64,000 nucleotides of DNA from Caulobacter endophyticus (GTDB lineage: Bacteria > Pseudomonadota > Alphaproteobacteria > Caulobacterales > Caulobacteraceae): contig NZ_JARQWV010000005.1 of the NCBI RefSeq assembly GCF_029543245.1, positions 124,001 through 188,000 on the forward strand. Reading direction: 5' to 3'. Shown one piece after another: positions 20,162 through 29,256 of this stretch. Position 1 is the stretch's first letter, and every line of letters begins with the position of its first letter. The notes below the pieces were generated by a model that made no database searches, was not told the DNA's origin, and saw nothing but the letters and a program-made list of their open reading frames with translations. Made by a program: the position numbers and the translations under genes.

Positions 20162-21121
20162 TTGTCGACGGAAGCGAACGTCAGGGATGAACTCGATCAG
20201 GACCTCAAGGACCTGACGCTGCAGACGCTATGCCGCAAATATGCGGGCGAGGCGTCGATCCACCGTAACATCCTGATGAGCCGTGGCACCGGCGTGACCG
20301 GGACGTGGCGCGACTTCCGCGCGTTCCTGGGCGACATCGGCCGCAAGCCGTCCGAAAACCACGTCCTGGTGCTGATCAATCGGCTCGAGCGCACCTACGG
20401 CCCCGGGCGGGCCCGCTGGATGACGCCCGACGAGCAGGCCGCGCACGAGGCCGAGTTCGATCGCATCCAGGCCGAAAAGAAGCGCGAGTCCCAGAAGCTC
20501 GAGCACGAAGCCGCCGCCATTCGCCGGGCCAAGGCGCCCAACGCGCCCAATTTCGGCCAGTTCACGCCGATGGGCGGCCAGCAGGTCAGCTTCACCGACG
20601 TCGCGCGCAAGCTGAACATTCCGGTCGCGGCCCTGTCGAAGACCATGGCCGGCGGCCGCAGCGCCGACGAGCTGGTCAAGCGCGCGGCCAGCGCCGCCGA
20701 GGTGATCAACACCGAGGCTAGCTGGCTGCCGCCGGATCCGGCTCGCAAGGCCAATTTCTTCGAGGCCTTCCGCATCTGGCACATGCAGGTGCAGCCCCAG
20801 TTCAGCCGCGCGGCCACCCCGACCTTCCTGTTCCTCTACATCGCCCTGCCGGTGATGAAGGAATGCCGCGACGAGCTGGTCGACCTGAACCTGTGGAACC
20901 CGCTGGGCCAGCGCGCCCTGACCGCCCGCGACAACCACATCTCGTGGAAGAAATACTGCGAGTTCATGCCGCGCGCGCAGGTGGCGATGATGGAGATCCC
21001 CATCTACGCCACATATTCGCTGCTCAGCGACCTCGACGCCCTGTGCGAGCGCATCGTGACGGCCGAGAAGCGGTTCCGCGAAGGCCCGCAGAAGGTGATC
21101 CACACGCATCGGGCGGCTTGA
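20162..21121 (+). CDS. Protein of unknown function with homing-endonuclease-like N-terminal and HTH segments
   Basis: The 319-residue protein starts at TTG behind a GGAGG run. Residues of about 45-95 ([16 protein letters not shown], then [14 protein letters not shown]) resemble the tail of phage HNH proteins that read FxxDxGxRP...YxPGNCRWAT..EQ. The catalytic histidine/asparagine part is missing. Residues of about 140-175 ([20 protein letters not shown]) resemble the DNA-binding motif that often follows in those proteins. The C-terminal half is helical and unknown. It may be a domesticated endonuclease or regulator, but this is pattern recognition only. Confidence 0.75.
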   Translation: MSTEANVRDELDQDLKDLTLQTLCRKYAGEASIHRNILMSRGTGVTGTWRDFRAFLGDIGRKPSENHVLVLINRLERTYGPGRARWMTPDEQAAHEAEFDRIQAEKKRESQKLEHEAAAIRRAKAPNAPNFGQFTPMGGQQVSFTDVARKLNIPVAALSKTMAGGRSADELVKRAASAAEVINTEASWLPPDPARKANFFEAFRIWHMQVQPQFSRAATPTFLFLYIALPVMKECRDELVDLNLWNPLGQRALTARDNHISWKKYCEFMPRAQVAMMEIPIYATYSLLSDLDALCERIVTAEKRFREGPQKVIHTHRAA

Positions 21122-21135
21122 TCAGATACTCCCCC

Positions 21136-21315
21136 TGATCAAGTCCACCTCTCCCATAGGGAGAGGGAGGGGCCCAGGCGATAGCCTGGGAGGGTGAGGG
21201 GTTTCACACTTTCCGATTTCGCACGTTGAACGGGTGACGGGACCGCCGACGGCGTACGCCCTCACCCTCCCACGCCTTCGGCGCGGGCCCCTCCCTCTCC
21301 CCACGGGAGAGGTGT
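21136..21315. repeat. Intergenic palindromic repeat, family B (paired copies)
   Basis: Two facing copies of the CCTCTCCC...GGGAGAGGGAGGGGCC unit, with GGGAGGGTGAGGGGTTTC and its complement between them, fill the gap between convergent genes. Confidence 0.8.
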
Positions 21316-22329
21316 TCAATTGCGCGCCGCCTTCAGGCCCTTCTTCACGACGGCCTCGCGGTTGATCGTAAGCCAGCCGTCCTTGCCGACCTTCAGTTCG
21401 CCCAGCTGGATCACCGTGCGCTGGTTCCACACCGGATCGGTCTTGGCTTCGTCCTCCTTGCCCTGGCCGACGAAGTAGTAGAGCAGCGCCCGGCCGTCGT
21501 TGACGACCACGTCGGGGTGATGGCCCAGGTCCCGATCGGTGGGCGCAGCGCCCGGCTTGTCGAGGATGAAGCCCGGCTGGCGCTCCCAGGTCACGGCGTC
21601 CTTGGAGCGCAGCACCGCCAGGCCCTTCCAGGCGTCGGCGATCATCCACCAGGAGCCTTCGAAGAAGAACACCTTGGGGCCCTCGCCGGCGAAGTCGGCG
21701 ACGAAGCCAGGCTGGCGGGTCCAGGTCTTCAGGTCCGGGCTGTCGGCGAAGAAGATGCGGCTGTCCTTGCGCTCGTCCTTGAACCACATCCGGTAGCCGC
21801 CCTGCGGGGCCTTGATGACGCCGGCGTCGATCACCCGGTCAGAGCCCAGGTCGAGGGTGTCGGCGCAGGTCCAGGCCGCAAGATCGGTGGAGGTCAGGTG
21901 GACGATCTTCGCGCCGGCTTCCGGCAGGTTCCAGCGGTGGAAGATGCCCGGCACCACGGTCAGGAACATGTGGTGGACGCCGTTCTCGGTGAAGATCTCG
22001 GGCGCCCACAGGGTTTCGCCGGTGCAGGCTGAGGGGATGTTGGCCGTGCCGGCGTAGGTCCAGGCCAAGCCGTCCTTGGAGGTGGCCACGCCGATGGCGG
22101 TGGCGTGCAGCCAGGCGACGTCCTTGGGGTCCTCCAGTTTCAGCGTCGCGCGGCGGTTGGTGTAGAACATCCGCCACAGCTTGCCCGATTTGTCCCAGGC
22201 GATGGCCACGTCGGCCGCGCCGTCGAACACCGGGTCGCGGTAGAGCGGCTTTTTCGCCTGCGCGAGCGCGGCGGCGGGCGCCGTGAGGGTCAGAACAAGC
22301 GCCAGACCGGCCAGAACGCGACGATGCAT
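21316..22329 (-). CDS. Secreted beta-propeller glycosidase-like protein
   Basis: This 337-residue protein has a signal peptide (about 1-23, ending AAALAQA). Repeated beta-propeller blades of the GH32/43/68 type follow (YRDPVFDGAADVAIAWD, WAPEIFTENGVHHMFLTV, LTSTDLAAWTC, YRMWFKDERKDSRIF). The recurring Asp and Glu near blade starts suit a glycoside hydrolase or glycan-binding propeller acting in the periplasm. The exact family and substrate are not determined. GGGAGG precedes the ATG at 22329. Confidence 0.82.
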   Translation of the reverse strand: MHRRVLAGLALVLTLTAPAAALAQAKKPLYRDPVFDGAADVAIAWDKSGKLWRMFYTNRRATLKLEDPKDVAWLHATAIGVATSKDGLAWTYAGTANIPSACTGETLWAPEIFTENGVHHMFLTVVPGIFHRWNLPEAGAKIVHLTSTDLAAWTCADTLDLGSDRVIDAGVIKAPQGGYRMWFKDERKDSRIFFADSPDLKTWTRQPGFVADFAGEGPKVFFFEGSWWMIADAWKGLAVLRSKDAVTWERQPGFILDKPGAAPTDRDLGHHPDVVVNDGRALLYYFVGQGKEDEAKTDPVWNQRTVIQLGELKVGKDGWLTINREAVVKKGLKAARN

Positions 22330-22395
22330 GATGCCTCCCATATTATGGGGATGCATCTTACATGATGTTGCAGGTTTGCCCACTGAGGGCTGCCT

Positions 22396-22574
22396 TCTGA
22401 TCCCTCTTCCATAGGGAGAGGGAGGGGGCCGCCGCGAAGCGGTGGGAGGGTGAGGGGTTTCAGCGTGGGCGGATGTTCCGCCGACCCGCCGCGCTTCATC
22501 CGGTGAGTTTGTTGCCTCTCACCCTCCCATGGCTTCGCCATGGGCCCCTCCCTCTCTCAAAGAGAGAGGGGGCC
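22396..22574. repeat. Intergenic palindromic repeat, family B (paired copies)
   Basis: Two facing copies of the CCCTCT...AGAGGG unit with GCCGCGAAGCGG and ATGGCTTCGCCAT side hairpins lie between the GNAT gene and the propeller gene. Confidence 0.8.
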
Positions 22575-22575
22575 T

Positions 22576-23109
22576 CTAGGCCAGCCAGACCATCATCCGC
22601 GTCGGCACGCTGGCCCCGCGGGACACCGAGTCTTTTTCCGTGACGACGCCGGTGTAGAGGAAGCCGGCCTTGACCAGCACCTGGCCCGAGGCGGGATTGT
22701 CGGCGAAGTGGCCGGCGACGACCAGCTTGCGCCGCCAGTCGTGGGCGGCCCAGGAGAGGGCGCCTTGCAGGGCCTCGGTCGCCAGGCCGCGGCCCCAGAA
22801 CGGCCGGCCGATCCAGTAGCCGACCTCGAGCCGGCCGTCCTCGTTGGGGAAGAAGCCCAGCACGCCGACGACCCCGGCGTCCTCCAGGTCGATGACGAAG
22901 GTGGCGTTGCGGCTCCAGTCCTGGGCCTGGACGCGGGCCACGAACTCTTCGGCGTCAGCCTGGCCGTAGGGCCAGGGCATGCGGGTGGTCATCTTGGGGA
23001 TGGCGTAGTCGGCGCCCAGGCTGGCGATGCGCGGCGCGTCGGACATGTCCGGCGCCCGCAGGGCGAGCCGCCGCGTCTCTATGACGGGACTTCTTTCGAT
23101 CACGCACAT
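22576..23109 (-). CDS. GNAT-family N-acetyltransferase (RimJ/RimL type)
   Basis: The 177-residue enzyme has the RimJ-like start IETRRLALRAPDMSD, the acetyl-CoA loop segment YWIGRPFWGRGLATEAL and the C-terminal NPASGQVLVKAGF motif. Relatives acetylate ribosomal proteins or other amines. A GNAT gene beside rpmA/obg is a recurring arrangement in alphaproteobacteria, so a ribosomal target is plausible but unproven. GGGAG precedes the ATG. Confidence 0.92.
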   Translation of the reverse strand: MCVIERSPVIETRRLALRAPDMSDAPRIASLGADYAIPKMTTRMPWPYGQADAEEFVARVQAQDWSRNATFVIDLEDAGVVGVLGFFPNEDGRLEVGYWIGRPFWGRGLATEALQGALSWAAHDWRRKLVVAGHFADNPASGQVLVKAGFLYTGVVTEKDSVSRGASVPTRMMVWLA

Positions 23110-23229
23110 GGCGCGTCTCCCTTTCCCGGCCCTTCTTCACGCGAGGCGCCGATACTGCGACGCGCCTCAGATAGTGCGGGACCGTGACGCTCCAATTGCC
23201 TGGATGAGGCTTTTTCTGGAGCATGGACA

Positions 23230-23265
23230 AACAAAAGCGGGGAGTCCGGCGTCCGGACTCCCCGC
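23230..23265 (-). terminator. Rho-independent terminator after rplU-rpmA
   Basis: Read on the minus strand, a perfect 13-bp stem (GCGGGGAGTCCGG/CCGGACTCCCCGC) with a three-base loop is followed by TTTTGTTTG. It separates the ribosomal genes from the GNAT gene. Confidence 0.9.
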
Positions 23266-23333
23266 TTCGTATTCGTCGCGTCCGGATCGTCTTCGTTTAG
23301 GAAGCACGATCCGAAGAGAGACTTCAGATCGTA

Positions 23334-23603
23334 CTATTCGGCGGCCTGGGCCACCGGGGCCACGGTCACGTAGGTACGGTTCTGCTTCTTGGTCACAAAG
23401 CCCACGGCGCCTTCGACGAGGGCGAAGAGGGTGTGATCCTTACCCATGCCGACGTTGGCGCCCGGGTAGAACTTGGTGCCGCGCTGACGAACGAGGATGT
23501 TGCCGGCGAGAACCTTCTCGCCGCCGAACTTCTTTACGCCAAGGCGCTTCGATTCTGAGTCGCGACCGTTACTGGACGAGCCGCCAGATTTCTTGTGAGC
23601 CAT
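23334..23603 (-). CDS. rpmA: 50S ribosomal protein bL27
   Basis: The 89-residue protein starts [16 protein letters not shown] and contains the conserved [20 protein letters not shown] core. It lies near the peptidyl-transferase centre of the large subunit. AGGAGA precedes the ATG. It follows rplU by 78 bases in the universal rplU-rpmA operon. Confidence 0.98.
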   Translation of the reverse strand: MAHKKSGGSSSNGRDSESKRLGVKKFGGEKVLAGNILVRQRGTKFYPGANVGMGKDHTLFALVEGAVGFVTKKQNRTYVTVAPVAQAAE

Positions 23604-23681
23604 GATGCTCTCCTAATCTTTGACCCGGTTTCCGACGCGCGGACCTTGAGTCAGATCAATCCAAAAAGATCCTGGCGGATC

Positions 23682-24191
23682 TTAAGCTTCAGCTTCCGGA
23701 GCGGGGGCGGCGGCCTTCTTCGGCGCGGCCTTCTTCTTCGGAGCGGCGGCTTCAGCCTTGGCGGCCGGAGCTTCCGGGATGGTGAAGGGCACGGCGGCGT
23801 CGCCGAGACCGCGGGCGCGGGCGTCGAGGATGACCTTCGGGGTCAGGTCGATCGTGCCGTCCCACTTGCTTTCCTTGCCGGCGCCGGCGACCGACGTCAC
23901 GCGCAGGACCGTTTCGGTCTGGCGGTGACCGCGGGTGCGGCGGTAGCCCTGACGGCGGATCTTCTTGAAGATCTTCACCTTCTCGCCCTTGCGGGTTTCG
24001 ATCAGGGTGGCGTTGACGACGGCGCCGTCAACGGTGGGGGCGCCGACCGTCACGGCCTCGCCTTCGCCCAGCAGCAGAACTTCGCCAAACGCGACTTCCG
24101 CGCCAGGTTGACCGTCGAGCTTCTCGACGACCAGCAGGTCGCCGGCTTGGACCCGGTACTGCTTGCCGCCGGTTTTGATGACCGCGTACAT
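23682..24191 (-). CDS. rplU: 50S ribosomal protein bL21 with Ala/Lys-rich C-terminal extension
   Basis: The first 103 or so residues are ordinary bL21 (MYAVIKTGGKQYRVQAGD, GEKVKIFKKIRRQGYRRTRG, KGHRQ-type end). The remaining 65 residues are an extension finishing in AAPKKKAAPKKAAAP-type sequence. Extended bL21 occurs in several alphaproteobacteria. The tail resembles the AtpD N-terminal extension and the hydrolase tail elsewhere in this window. The upstream leader (24192-24330) holds a CGCCCGC/GCGGGCG hairpin of unknown meaning. Confidence 0.97.
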   Translation of the reverse strand: MYAVIKTGGKQYRVQAGDLLVVEKLDGQPGAEVAFGEVLLLGEGEAVTVGAPTVDGAVVNATLIETRKGEKVKIFKKIRRQGYRRTRGHRQTETVLRVTSVAGAGKESKWDGTIDLTPKVILDARARGLGDAAVPFTIPEAPAAKAEAAAPKKKAAPKKAAAPAPEAEA

Positions 24192-24361
24192 AGGTTAGCG
24201 CCTTAAATAACGTGCTGTTCGCAAAATACGGAACGCCCGCTAGGAAACCCGGCGGGCGAGAGGGGCGCACTTATAGCGTCGAAAGGCTGTGAGTCAACGG
24301 CCAAGGACGCGTCTAAAGCCCTTGACTGGATTCAAGCCGGAGCCTGTGTCGCGCGGCCCGC

Positions 24362-25036
24362 ATGACTCCTCTGGCTCGTTATTTTGTAACAGGCTATAGC
24401 GCGGGCGTGACGTCCGCCTTCTTCGCCTCGATCGCGGCCACCGGCTTCATGGTGGCCTTCCTGCACGCGGCCCTGCCAACCCATTGGCTGCCGTTCGTGC
24501 TGGTCGGCCGCGCGCAGAAATGGTCGGCGGGGCGCACGCTTGGCGTGACTCTGCTGGCCGGCCTGGGCCACGTGGCCCTGACCATCCTGCTGGGCTTGGT
24601 TCTGGTGATCGCGGGCCTGGCCCTTGAGCCGCGCCTTGGCCACCTCTTCCACTGGATCGTCGGCGGGCTGATGGTGGCGGTGGGTCTCTTCTATATAGCG
24701 CGCGGCAGGCACAGCCACGCCCTGCCCGAGGCCGGCCGGCGGACCTACGCGTCGGACCGCGCGGCCATCACCGCCCTGGTGGTGCTGCTGACGCTGTCGC
24801 CGTGCGAGGCCTTCCTGCCCTACTATCTGGCCGGGATGAAGCACGGCTGGGGCGCGTTCCTGCTGCTCAGCGTGGTGCTGCTGGCGGCGACGGCGGCGGG
24901 GATGCTGCTGTTCACGGGCCTTTCCCTGGCCGGCGTGCGCCGCCTGAACCTCGACTGGCTGGAGCGCTACGAGGAGACGATCCTGGGCGCGGCCCTGGTG
25001 CTGGTCGGCCTGGCGGTGGCGTTTCTGAAGACGTGA
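24362..25036 (+). CDS. Polytopic membrane protein, possible NicO/RcnA-type metal transporter
   Basis: This 224-residue protein has about six membrane helices. The first helix pair carries HAALPTHW (His35, Pro39, His41) and a later one LSPCEAFLPYY, polar residues within helices of the kind seen in NicO/RcnA and related metal-exporting families. The following GTPase gene is a metallochaperone type, which supports metal handling. The assignment is tentative. Its stop overlaps the next start (GTGA). Confidence 0.7.
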   Translation: MTPLARYFVTGYSAGVTSAFFASIAATGFMVAFLHAALPTHWLPFVLVGRAQKWSAGRTLGVTLLAGLGHVALTILLGLVLVIAGLALEPRLGHLFHWIVGGLMVAVGLFYIARGRHSHALPEAGRRTYASDRAAITALVVLLTLSPCEAFLPYYLAGMKHGWGAFLLLSVVLLAATAAGMLLFTGLSLAGVRRLNLDWLERYEETILGAALVLVGLAVAFLKT

Positions 25037-25302
25037 GTGGCGTGGTCGAACTGATCCGCTTGAAGCCCGGCGAACAGGCGCCCGATTTTTCCGACGAAGA
25101 GCCCTGGCTCGTCATCGAGGCCAGCGACGACGGCCGTTTCTTCGGAACGGGTCGTGGCGAGACGGAAGACGGCAAGACGATCTTCTATGTCTCGCTCGCC
25201 GAAGACGACCATGACCAGGACCGCGCGATCGCGGCGGCCGAGCGGTGGGCGGTCGCGCGCGGCGTGAAGCGGATCTGCGTGCAGGCGCATCCGGCCGACT
25301 GA
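25033..25302 (+). CDS. Conserved small protein of unknown function
   Basis: This 89-residue soluble acidic protein starts at GTG overlapping the stop of the membrane protein gene. Frame, codon use and coupling support it as real. It contains PWLVIEASDDGRFFGTGRGE and a helical end EDDHDQDRAIAAAERWAVAR. I do not recognise the family. Confidence 0.75.
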   Translation: MSGVVELIRLKPGEQAPDFSDEEPWLVIEASDDGRFFGTGRGETEDGKTIFYVSLAEDDHDQDRAIAAAERWAVARGVKRICVQAHPAD

Positions 25303-25389
25303 TCCCGGCGAGCAGAAACCACGGGTGAGACGGGGCAAGGGCGCCATCACCCGCTTTCGCTTCGTCGCTCGCCGCCCTAAATACCCGCC

Positions 25390-26496
25390 ATGACCCAGAC
25401 CGCTCCCGCTCCCGGCAAGATCCCCGTCACCGTGCTGACCGGCTATCTCGGCGCCGGCAAGACCACGCTGCTCAACCGCATCCTCACCGAGGAGCACGGC
25501 AAGCGCTACGCCGTGATCGTCAACGAGTTCGGCGAGGTCGGCATCGACAACGACCTGGTGGTCGGCGCCGATGAAGAAGTGTTCGAGATGAACAACGGCT
25601 GCGTCTGCTGCACGGTGCGCGGCGACCTGATCCGGGTGCTGTCGGGCCTGATGAAGCGCAAGGGCGGCTTCGACGCCATCGTCGTCGAGACCACGGGCCT
25701 GGCCGATCCCGGCCCGGTGGCCCAGACCTTCTTCGTCGACGAGGACGTCAAGGCCCGCACCTATCTGGACTCGGTCACCGCCCTGGTCGACGCCAAGCAC
25801 ATCATGCTGCGTCTGAGCGACAGCAAGGAAGCCGTCGAGCAGATCGCCTTCGCCGACCAGATCGTGCTCAACAAGACCGACCTGGTGGCCGAGGACGACC
25901 TGCGCCACGTCGAGGCGCGGATCCGCAAGATCAACCCGCTGGCGCCGATCCACCGCGCCGAGCGCTCGAACGTCCCGCTGACCGCCATCATCGGCAAGCA
26001 CAGCTTCGACCTGGAGCGGATCACCGAACTGGAGCCGGATTTCCTCAATCCCGCCCACGGCGAGCCGGGCCACGTTCATGACGAGCACTGCGGCCACGAC
26101 CACGGGCACCATCACCACGACCATGACCACGTGCACGACGAGCACTGCGGTCATGACCACCACCACCATGGCCACGACCACAAGAGCGACATCCACGACG
26201 ACGGGGTGAAGGGCATTTCCCTGACCCTCGACAAGCCGGTGGACGGCCAGAAGGTCACCGTCTGGCTGAACGAGCTGCTGGCCGCCAAGGGCGTCGACAT
26301 CCTGCGCGCCAAGGGCATCATCGACGTGAAGGGCGAGGAGCGCCGGCTGGTGTTCCAGGCCGTGCACATGATCCTGGAAGGCGACTTCCAGCGCCCCTGG
26401 ACCGACAAGGACAACCGCTACAGCCGCATGGTCTTCATCGGCCGCGACCTCGACGAGGCCGAGCTGAAGAAGGGCTTCGAGGCCTGCGTGGCTTAA
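25390..26496 (+). CDS. CobW/COG0523-family metal chaperone GTPase with His-rich arm
   Basis: The 368-residue GTPase has the P-loop GYLGAGKT at residues 18-25 and the family metal motif CVCC (Cys71, Cys73, Cys74). The base-specificity motif NKTD near 160 is intact. A long His/Asp stretch of about 45 residues (roughly 220-265) lies before the CobW C-terminal domain. Members deliver zinc, cobalt or iron using GTP; His-rich forms usually relate to zinc. It follows a possible metal transporter gene. No clear Zur site was seen. Confidence 0.93.
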   Translation: MTQTAPAPGKIPVTVLTGYLGAGKTTLLNRILTEEHGKRYAVIVNEFGEVGIDNDLVVGADEEVFEMNNGCVCCTVRGDLIRVLSGLMKRKGGFDAIVVETTGLADPGPVAQTFFVDEDVKARTYLDSVTALVDAKHIMLRLSDSKEAVEQIAFADQIVLNKTDLVAEDDLRHVEARIRKINPLAPIHRAERSNVPLTAIIGKHSFDLERITELEPDFLNPAHGEPGHVHDEHCGHDHGHHHHDHDHVHDEHCGHDHHHHGHDHKSDIHDDGVKGISLTLDKPVDGQKVTVWLNELLAAKGVDILRAKGIIDVKGEERRLVFQAVHMILEGDFQRPWTDKDNRYSRMVFIGRDLDEAELKKGFEACVA

Positions 26497-26497
26497 A

Positions 26498-26670
26498 GCC
26501 TGATCCCTCTCCCCTTGTGGGAGAGGGTGGCCTCCCGGAGGGAGGTCGGGTGAGGGGTCTCTCAAACGCAAGACGCCGCGGCAGCCGACAAGCTGCCGCG
26601 GCGTTTTTCGTGGGTGCGACCCCTCATCCGTCGGCTTTCGCCGACACCTTCTCCCGCAAGGGGAGAAGGG
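26498..26670. repeat. Family B repeat interrupted by a terminator
   Basis: CCTCTCCCCTTGTGGGAGAGG and a facing TTCTCCCGCAAGGGGAGAAGG copy flank the terminator at 26574. Side motifs include CGGCTTTCGCCG. Confidence 0.7.
26574..26608 (+). terminator. Rho-independent terminator after the CobW GTPase gene
   Basis: A perfect 11-bp stem (CGCCGCGGCAG/CTGCCGCGGCG) with an eight-base loop is followed by five T residues. Confidence 0.9.
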
Positions 26671-26681
26671 CGCGTTTCGAC

Positions 26682-27278
26682 TTACTGCCCCGGAGCCGGC
26701 CGCTGGATGGTCGGTTCGAGGTTCTTGATGATCTCGCGGGCGTCGTAGGCGCGCGGGTCGCCCGAGGGCTTGGCGCCCTTGTGCAGGACGATCTCGGTGC
26801 TGGCCTCGAACTTCTCGATCGTGCGGACCTCGGCGCGGTTGGCGAAGAAGGGGTCGCCCCAGAAGGGGTCCCAGGCGCGCCAGCCGCCGTAGCGGGGGCC
26901 GTAATAGCGCCAGGACGGGCGCCAGTAGCCATACGGATAGCCGTAGCCGAAGCCCGGCCGCATGAACGGATCCTCGTCGATCACCGTGCGGGCCGTGCGG
27001 TCGGTGCGGCGGTCGGCGGTCTCGAACCAGTCGTAGCCCTGCTCGACGGTCACCTCGGCGGCCCGGTACAGCAGGTAGCGCTCGACGGTCTCGCGGCTGG
27101 TCAGGCTGTTGCCCGCGAAGCCGACCCGGTAGCGGTCGCCCTCGAGGCGCATTTCGGTGAAGCCGCCCGAGGCCTTCTGGCCCGGAATGGCCGGCTGATA
27201 GGGGGTGGCGGTGGCGCAGGCGCTCAGCGCGGCGGCGACCGCCGCGAGCGCGAGCCATTTGGCCTTCTTGATGGGCAT
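26682..27278 (-). CDS. CC0125/CC1285-type lipoprotein
   Basis: The 198-residue protein has a lipoprotein signal with lipobox LSAC (Cys near 19). The conserved domain GGFTEMRLEGDRYRVGFAGN...ETVERYLLYRAAEVTVEQGYDWF matches the Caulobacter CC0125/CC1285 lipoprotein family as I know it. A Gly/Tyr/Trp-rich middle (GYGYPYGYWRPSWRYYG) and a basic C-terminus follow. Function is unknown; it should be anchored in the outer membrane. ATG at 27278 is used because it starts the signal sequence. Confidence 0.88.
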   Translation of the reverse strand: MPIKKAKWLALAAVAAALSACATATPYQPAIPGQKASGGFTEMRLEGDRYRVGFAGNSLTSRETVERYLLYRAAEVTVEQGYDWFETADRRTDRTARTVIDEDPFMRPGFGYGYPYGYWRPSWRYYGPRYGGWRAWDPFWGDPFFANRAEVRTIEKFEASTEIVLHKGAKPSGDPRAYDAREIIKNLEPTIQRPAPGQ

Positions 27279-27370
27279 GACGCGTTCCTCTGGGACGACA
27301 CTATACTCCCGTACCACAATGCATGGCTGAGCTTTGCGGTTTCGCCAAGGCGAACACGTTGCCGCGATGT

Positions 27371-27405
27371 AAAAAGAGATTGCCGGCCGACTCTAGAAAG
27401 CCGGC
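27371..27405 (-). terminator. Probable terminator after the LysE gene
   Basis: A 6-bp GCCGGC stem immediately after the stop is followed, on the minus strand, by a short spacer and CTCTTTTT. It is weaker than the other terminators. Confidence 0.5.
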
Positions 27406-27407
27406 CT

Positions 27408-28049
27408 TCAGCCCCGGGCCACGATCAGGCCGGCGGCGGTGATCAGCAGGACCCCCACCAGGATGCCGAAGCCCTTGCGGAAGGCCGGCTCGTTCATCCG
27501 CGAGGCCAGGGCCGCGCCGCCCAGGCCGTAGGCGCTCATACTGATCAGGTCCATGCCGATGGTGGCGGCGGCGAACATGACGAGCTGCGGGACCAGCGGC
27601 CGCTGCACGTCGATGAACGGCGGCAGCACCGCGCCGAAGAACAGCAGGATCTTGGGGTTGGCGATCTGCACGGTGAAGCCGTCGCGGAAGGCCGAGCGGC
27701 TGGACGACATGCGCACGCCGGCCAGGGCCTGTCCCTCGGCGTTGGCCGGCTTCAGCGCGCCGCGGATCGACTTGATCCCCAGCCAGACCAGGTAGGCGGC
27801 GCCGGCCAGGGCCAGGACGTGGAAGGCGGCCGGGAAGGCGGCGATCAGGGCGCCCAGGCCCAGCGCCGCGAACACGAACCACACCAGGCTGGCGGTGTTC
27901 ATGCCCACCACGCCCAGCAGTGCGGCGCCCTTGCCCTTCTCCATGCCGGTGGCGATGGCGAACAGGTTGGCGGGTCCCGGCGTGATGGCCATCACGAACA
28001 TGGCCGCCAGGAAGGCGCTGTAGCGGGCGGGATCGACGGGCAGGACCAT
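27408..28049 (-). CDS. LysE-family amino-acid or metabolite exporter
   Basis: The 213-residue inner-membrane protein has six helices. The LysE/RhtB signature AITPGPANLFAIATGMEKGK lies in the first helix and NPKILLFFGAVLPPFI in the fourth region. Members export amino acids or related small molecules; the substrate is not predictable. ATG at 28049 starts just before the first helix. It is monocistronic as far as I can see. Confidence 0.92.
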   Translation of the reverse strand: MVLPVDPARYSAFLAAMFVMAITPGPANLFAIATGMEKGKGAALLGVVGMNTASLVWFVFAALGLGALIAAFPAAFHVLALAGAAYLVWLGIKSIRGALKPANAEGQALAGVRMSSSRSAFRDGFTVQIANPKILLFFGAVLPPFIDVQRPLVPQLVMFAAATIGMDLISMSAYGLGGAALASRMNEPAFRKGFGILVGVLLITAAGLIVARG

Positions 28050-28104
28050 GGCGGGGCTATAGGCTTTTGAGAGCTTTCCCTCAATTTCCTTCGCGCCAAC
28101 ACAA

Positions 28105-28253
28105 AGCCCGTCATCCCGGCCGCAGCGGAGCGGAGAGCCGGGACCCAGGGGCCGCCGCATCGTATCGGCCACCGCCAATGGGGGCGAGCCTGGACGCTGA
28201 GCCTAGTCCCCTGGGTCCCGGATAAGCCCTGCGGGCTTTCCGGGATGACGAGC
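28105..28253. repeat. Intergenic palindromic repeat, family C (paired copies)
   Basis: Facing halves CCCGTCATCCCGG...CCGGGACCCAGGG and CCCTGGGTCCCGG...CCGGGATGACG lie between two minus-strand genes. A second copy is at 29096-29245. Confidence 0.85.
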
Positions 28254-28285
28254 CTTTTTCCTCGACGGCCGTCGTGACGGTCTTT

Positions 28286-28690
28286 CTACATCCCCACGGT
28301 CACCGCCACCCAGATCGCCCGGCCCAGCGCGCCCAGCAGCAGGGCGAAGGTGGTGAAGGCCTGGATGGCGAAGCCCAGGCCCCGCTTCTTCGGGTCGGCG
28401 GCGTAGGACAGGGCGTAGACGATCCGGCCGAGGATCCACACCGCGCCGGCGGCGGCGGCGAAGAGGTCGTTCCAGTAGATCGCGAACAGCCACAGCGACG
28501 GCAGGAAGATCACCAGCCATTCCAGGGTGTTGGCCTGCACCCGCACGGCGCGTTCCAGGTCGGGGTGGCCGGTCATGGCCGGGGCGTCGATCTTGGTGCG
28601 GGCGCGGGCGGCGCCCACGCGCAGGATCATCCAGATGTAGCAGATCAGCGCCGCCAGGGTGACGATGGCCACGAGGGCATGGGTTTGCAT
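28286..28690 (-). CDS. MAPEG-family membrane protein
   Basis: The 134-residue protein has four membrane helices. The MAPEG pattern is present: RVQANTLEWLVIFLPSLWLF after the first helix, then GRIVYALSYAADPKKRGLG. Eicosanoid/glutathione-type MAPEG proteins act on lipid-like or electrophilic substrates with glutathione; bacterial roles are little known. ATG at 28690 removes a non-hydrophobic leader and starts at the first helix. Confidence 0.88.
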   Translation of the reverse strand: MQTHALVAIVTLAALICYIWMILRVGAARARTKIDAPAMTGHPDLERAVRVQANTLEWLVIFLPSLWLFAIYWNDLFAAAAGAVWILGRIVYALSYAADPKKRGLGFAIQAFTTFALLLGALGRAIWVAVTVGM

Positions 28691-28873
28691 GAGCTTGGCG
28701 GTCCTCCCCGAACCTTTGATGCGGCGCAAGGACGGCCGCGCGCGGGGAGCTTAAGCTTATTCACGCCCGATGCTCAAAGCCGTGACGGCAAGGGGCGGAA
28801 CCGCCGGCCCGGCCCACGCGCTTTCAGCCTTGTAGGCCCTCGTCCGAACCCTTTCCGAAGAAAGGTCTCGCAC

Positions 28874-29074
28874 ATGCTCGTCGACTCCACCGCGATCCGC
28901 GCGATCGACTACGAACCCGAACACGGCAAGCTCATCGTCACCTTCATCGACGGCGACGAGTACGTCTATGTCGGCGTGCCCGAGCGGGTGACGGCGGCCT
29001 TCACGCGATCGCGCTCGAAGGGACGCTTCTTCCAGCGGATGATCCGGGATCGGTATCCGTACAACCGGATCTGA
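28874..29074 (+). CDS. KTSC-domain protein
   Basis: This 66-residue protein consists of one KTSC domain (VDSTAIRAIDYEPEHGKLIV, then EYVYVGVPERVTAAF and SKGRFFQRMIRDRYPYNRI). These small domains occur alone or fused to lysyl-tRNA synthetases and nucleases, and their function is not established. It is preceded by GAAAGG and followed by a family C repeat. Confidence 0.88.
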   Translation: MLVDSTAIRAIDYEPEHGKLIVTFIDGDEYVYVGVPERVTAAFTRSRSKGRFFQRMIRDRYPYNRI

Positions 29075-29095
29075 GCGCCCACGTCCCCTTCGGTC

Positions 29096-29245
29096 GTCAT
29101 CCCGGGCGGAGGGCCGCGAAGCGGACCGCAGACCCGGGACCCAGGAGACTGGGCGCGGCGCTTGATCGACCCATTCCGCAGCTGACCATGCGGTGCGGCG
29201 GCCCCTGGGTCCCGGCTCTTCGCTACGCTTCGGCCGGGATGACGA
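29096..29245. repeat. Intergenic palindromic repeat, family C (paired copies)
   Basis: This is the second copy of the GTCATCCCGG...CCGGGACCCAGG element, with the facing CCTGGGTCCCGG...CCGGGATGACG half. It follows the KTSC gene. Confidence 0.85.
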
Positions 29246-29256
29246 GCGGCGCTGGC

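Noticed and set aside
24192..24330. Leader hairpin upstream of rplU as an L21-type autoregulatory RNA
   Set aside because: Only a simple 7-bp stem is seen; nothing matches the known leader structures well enough to call.
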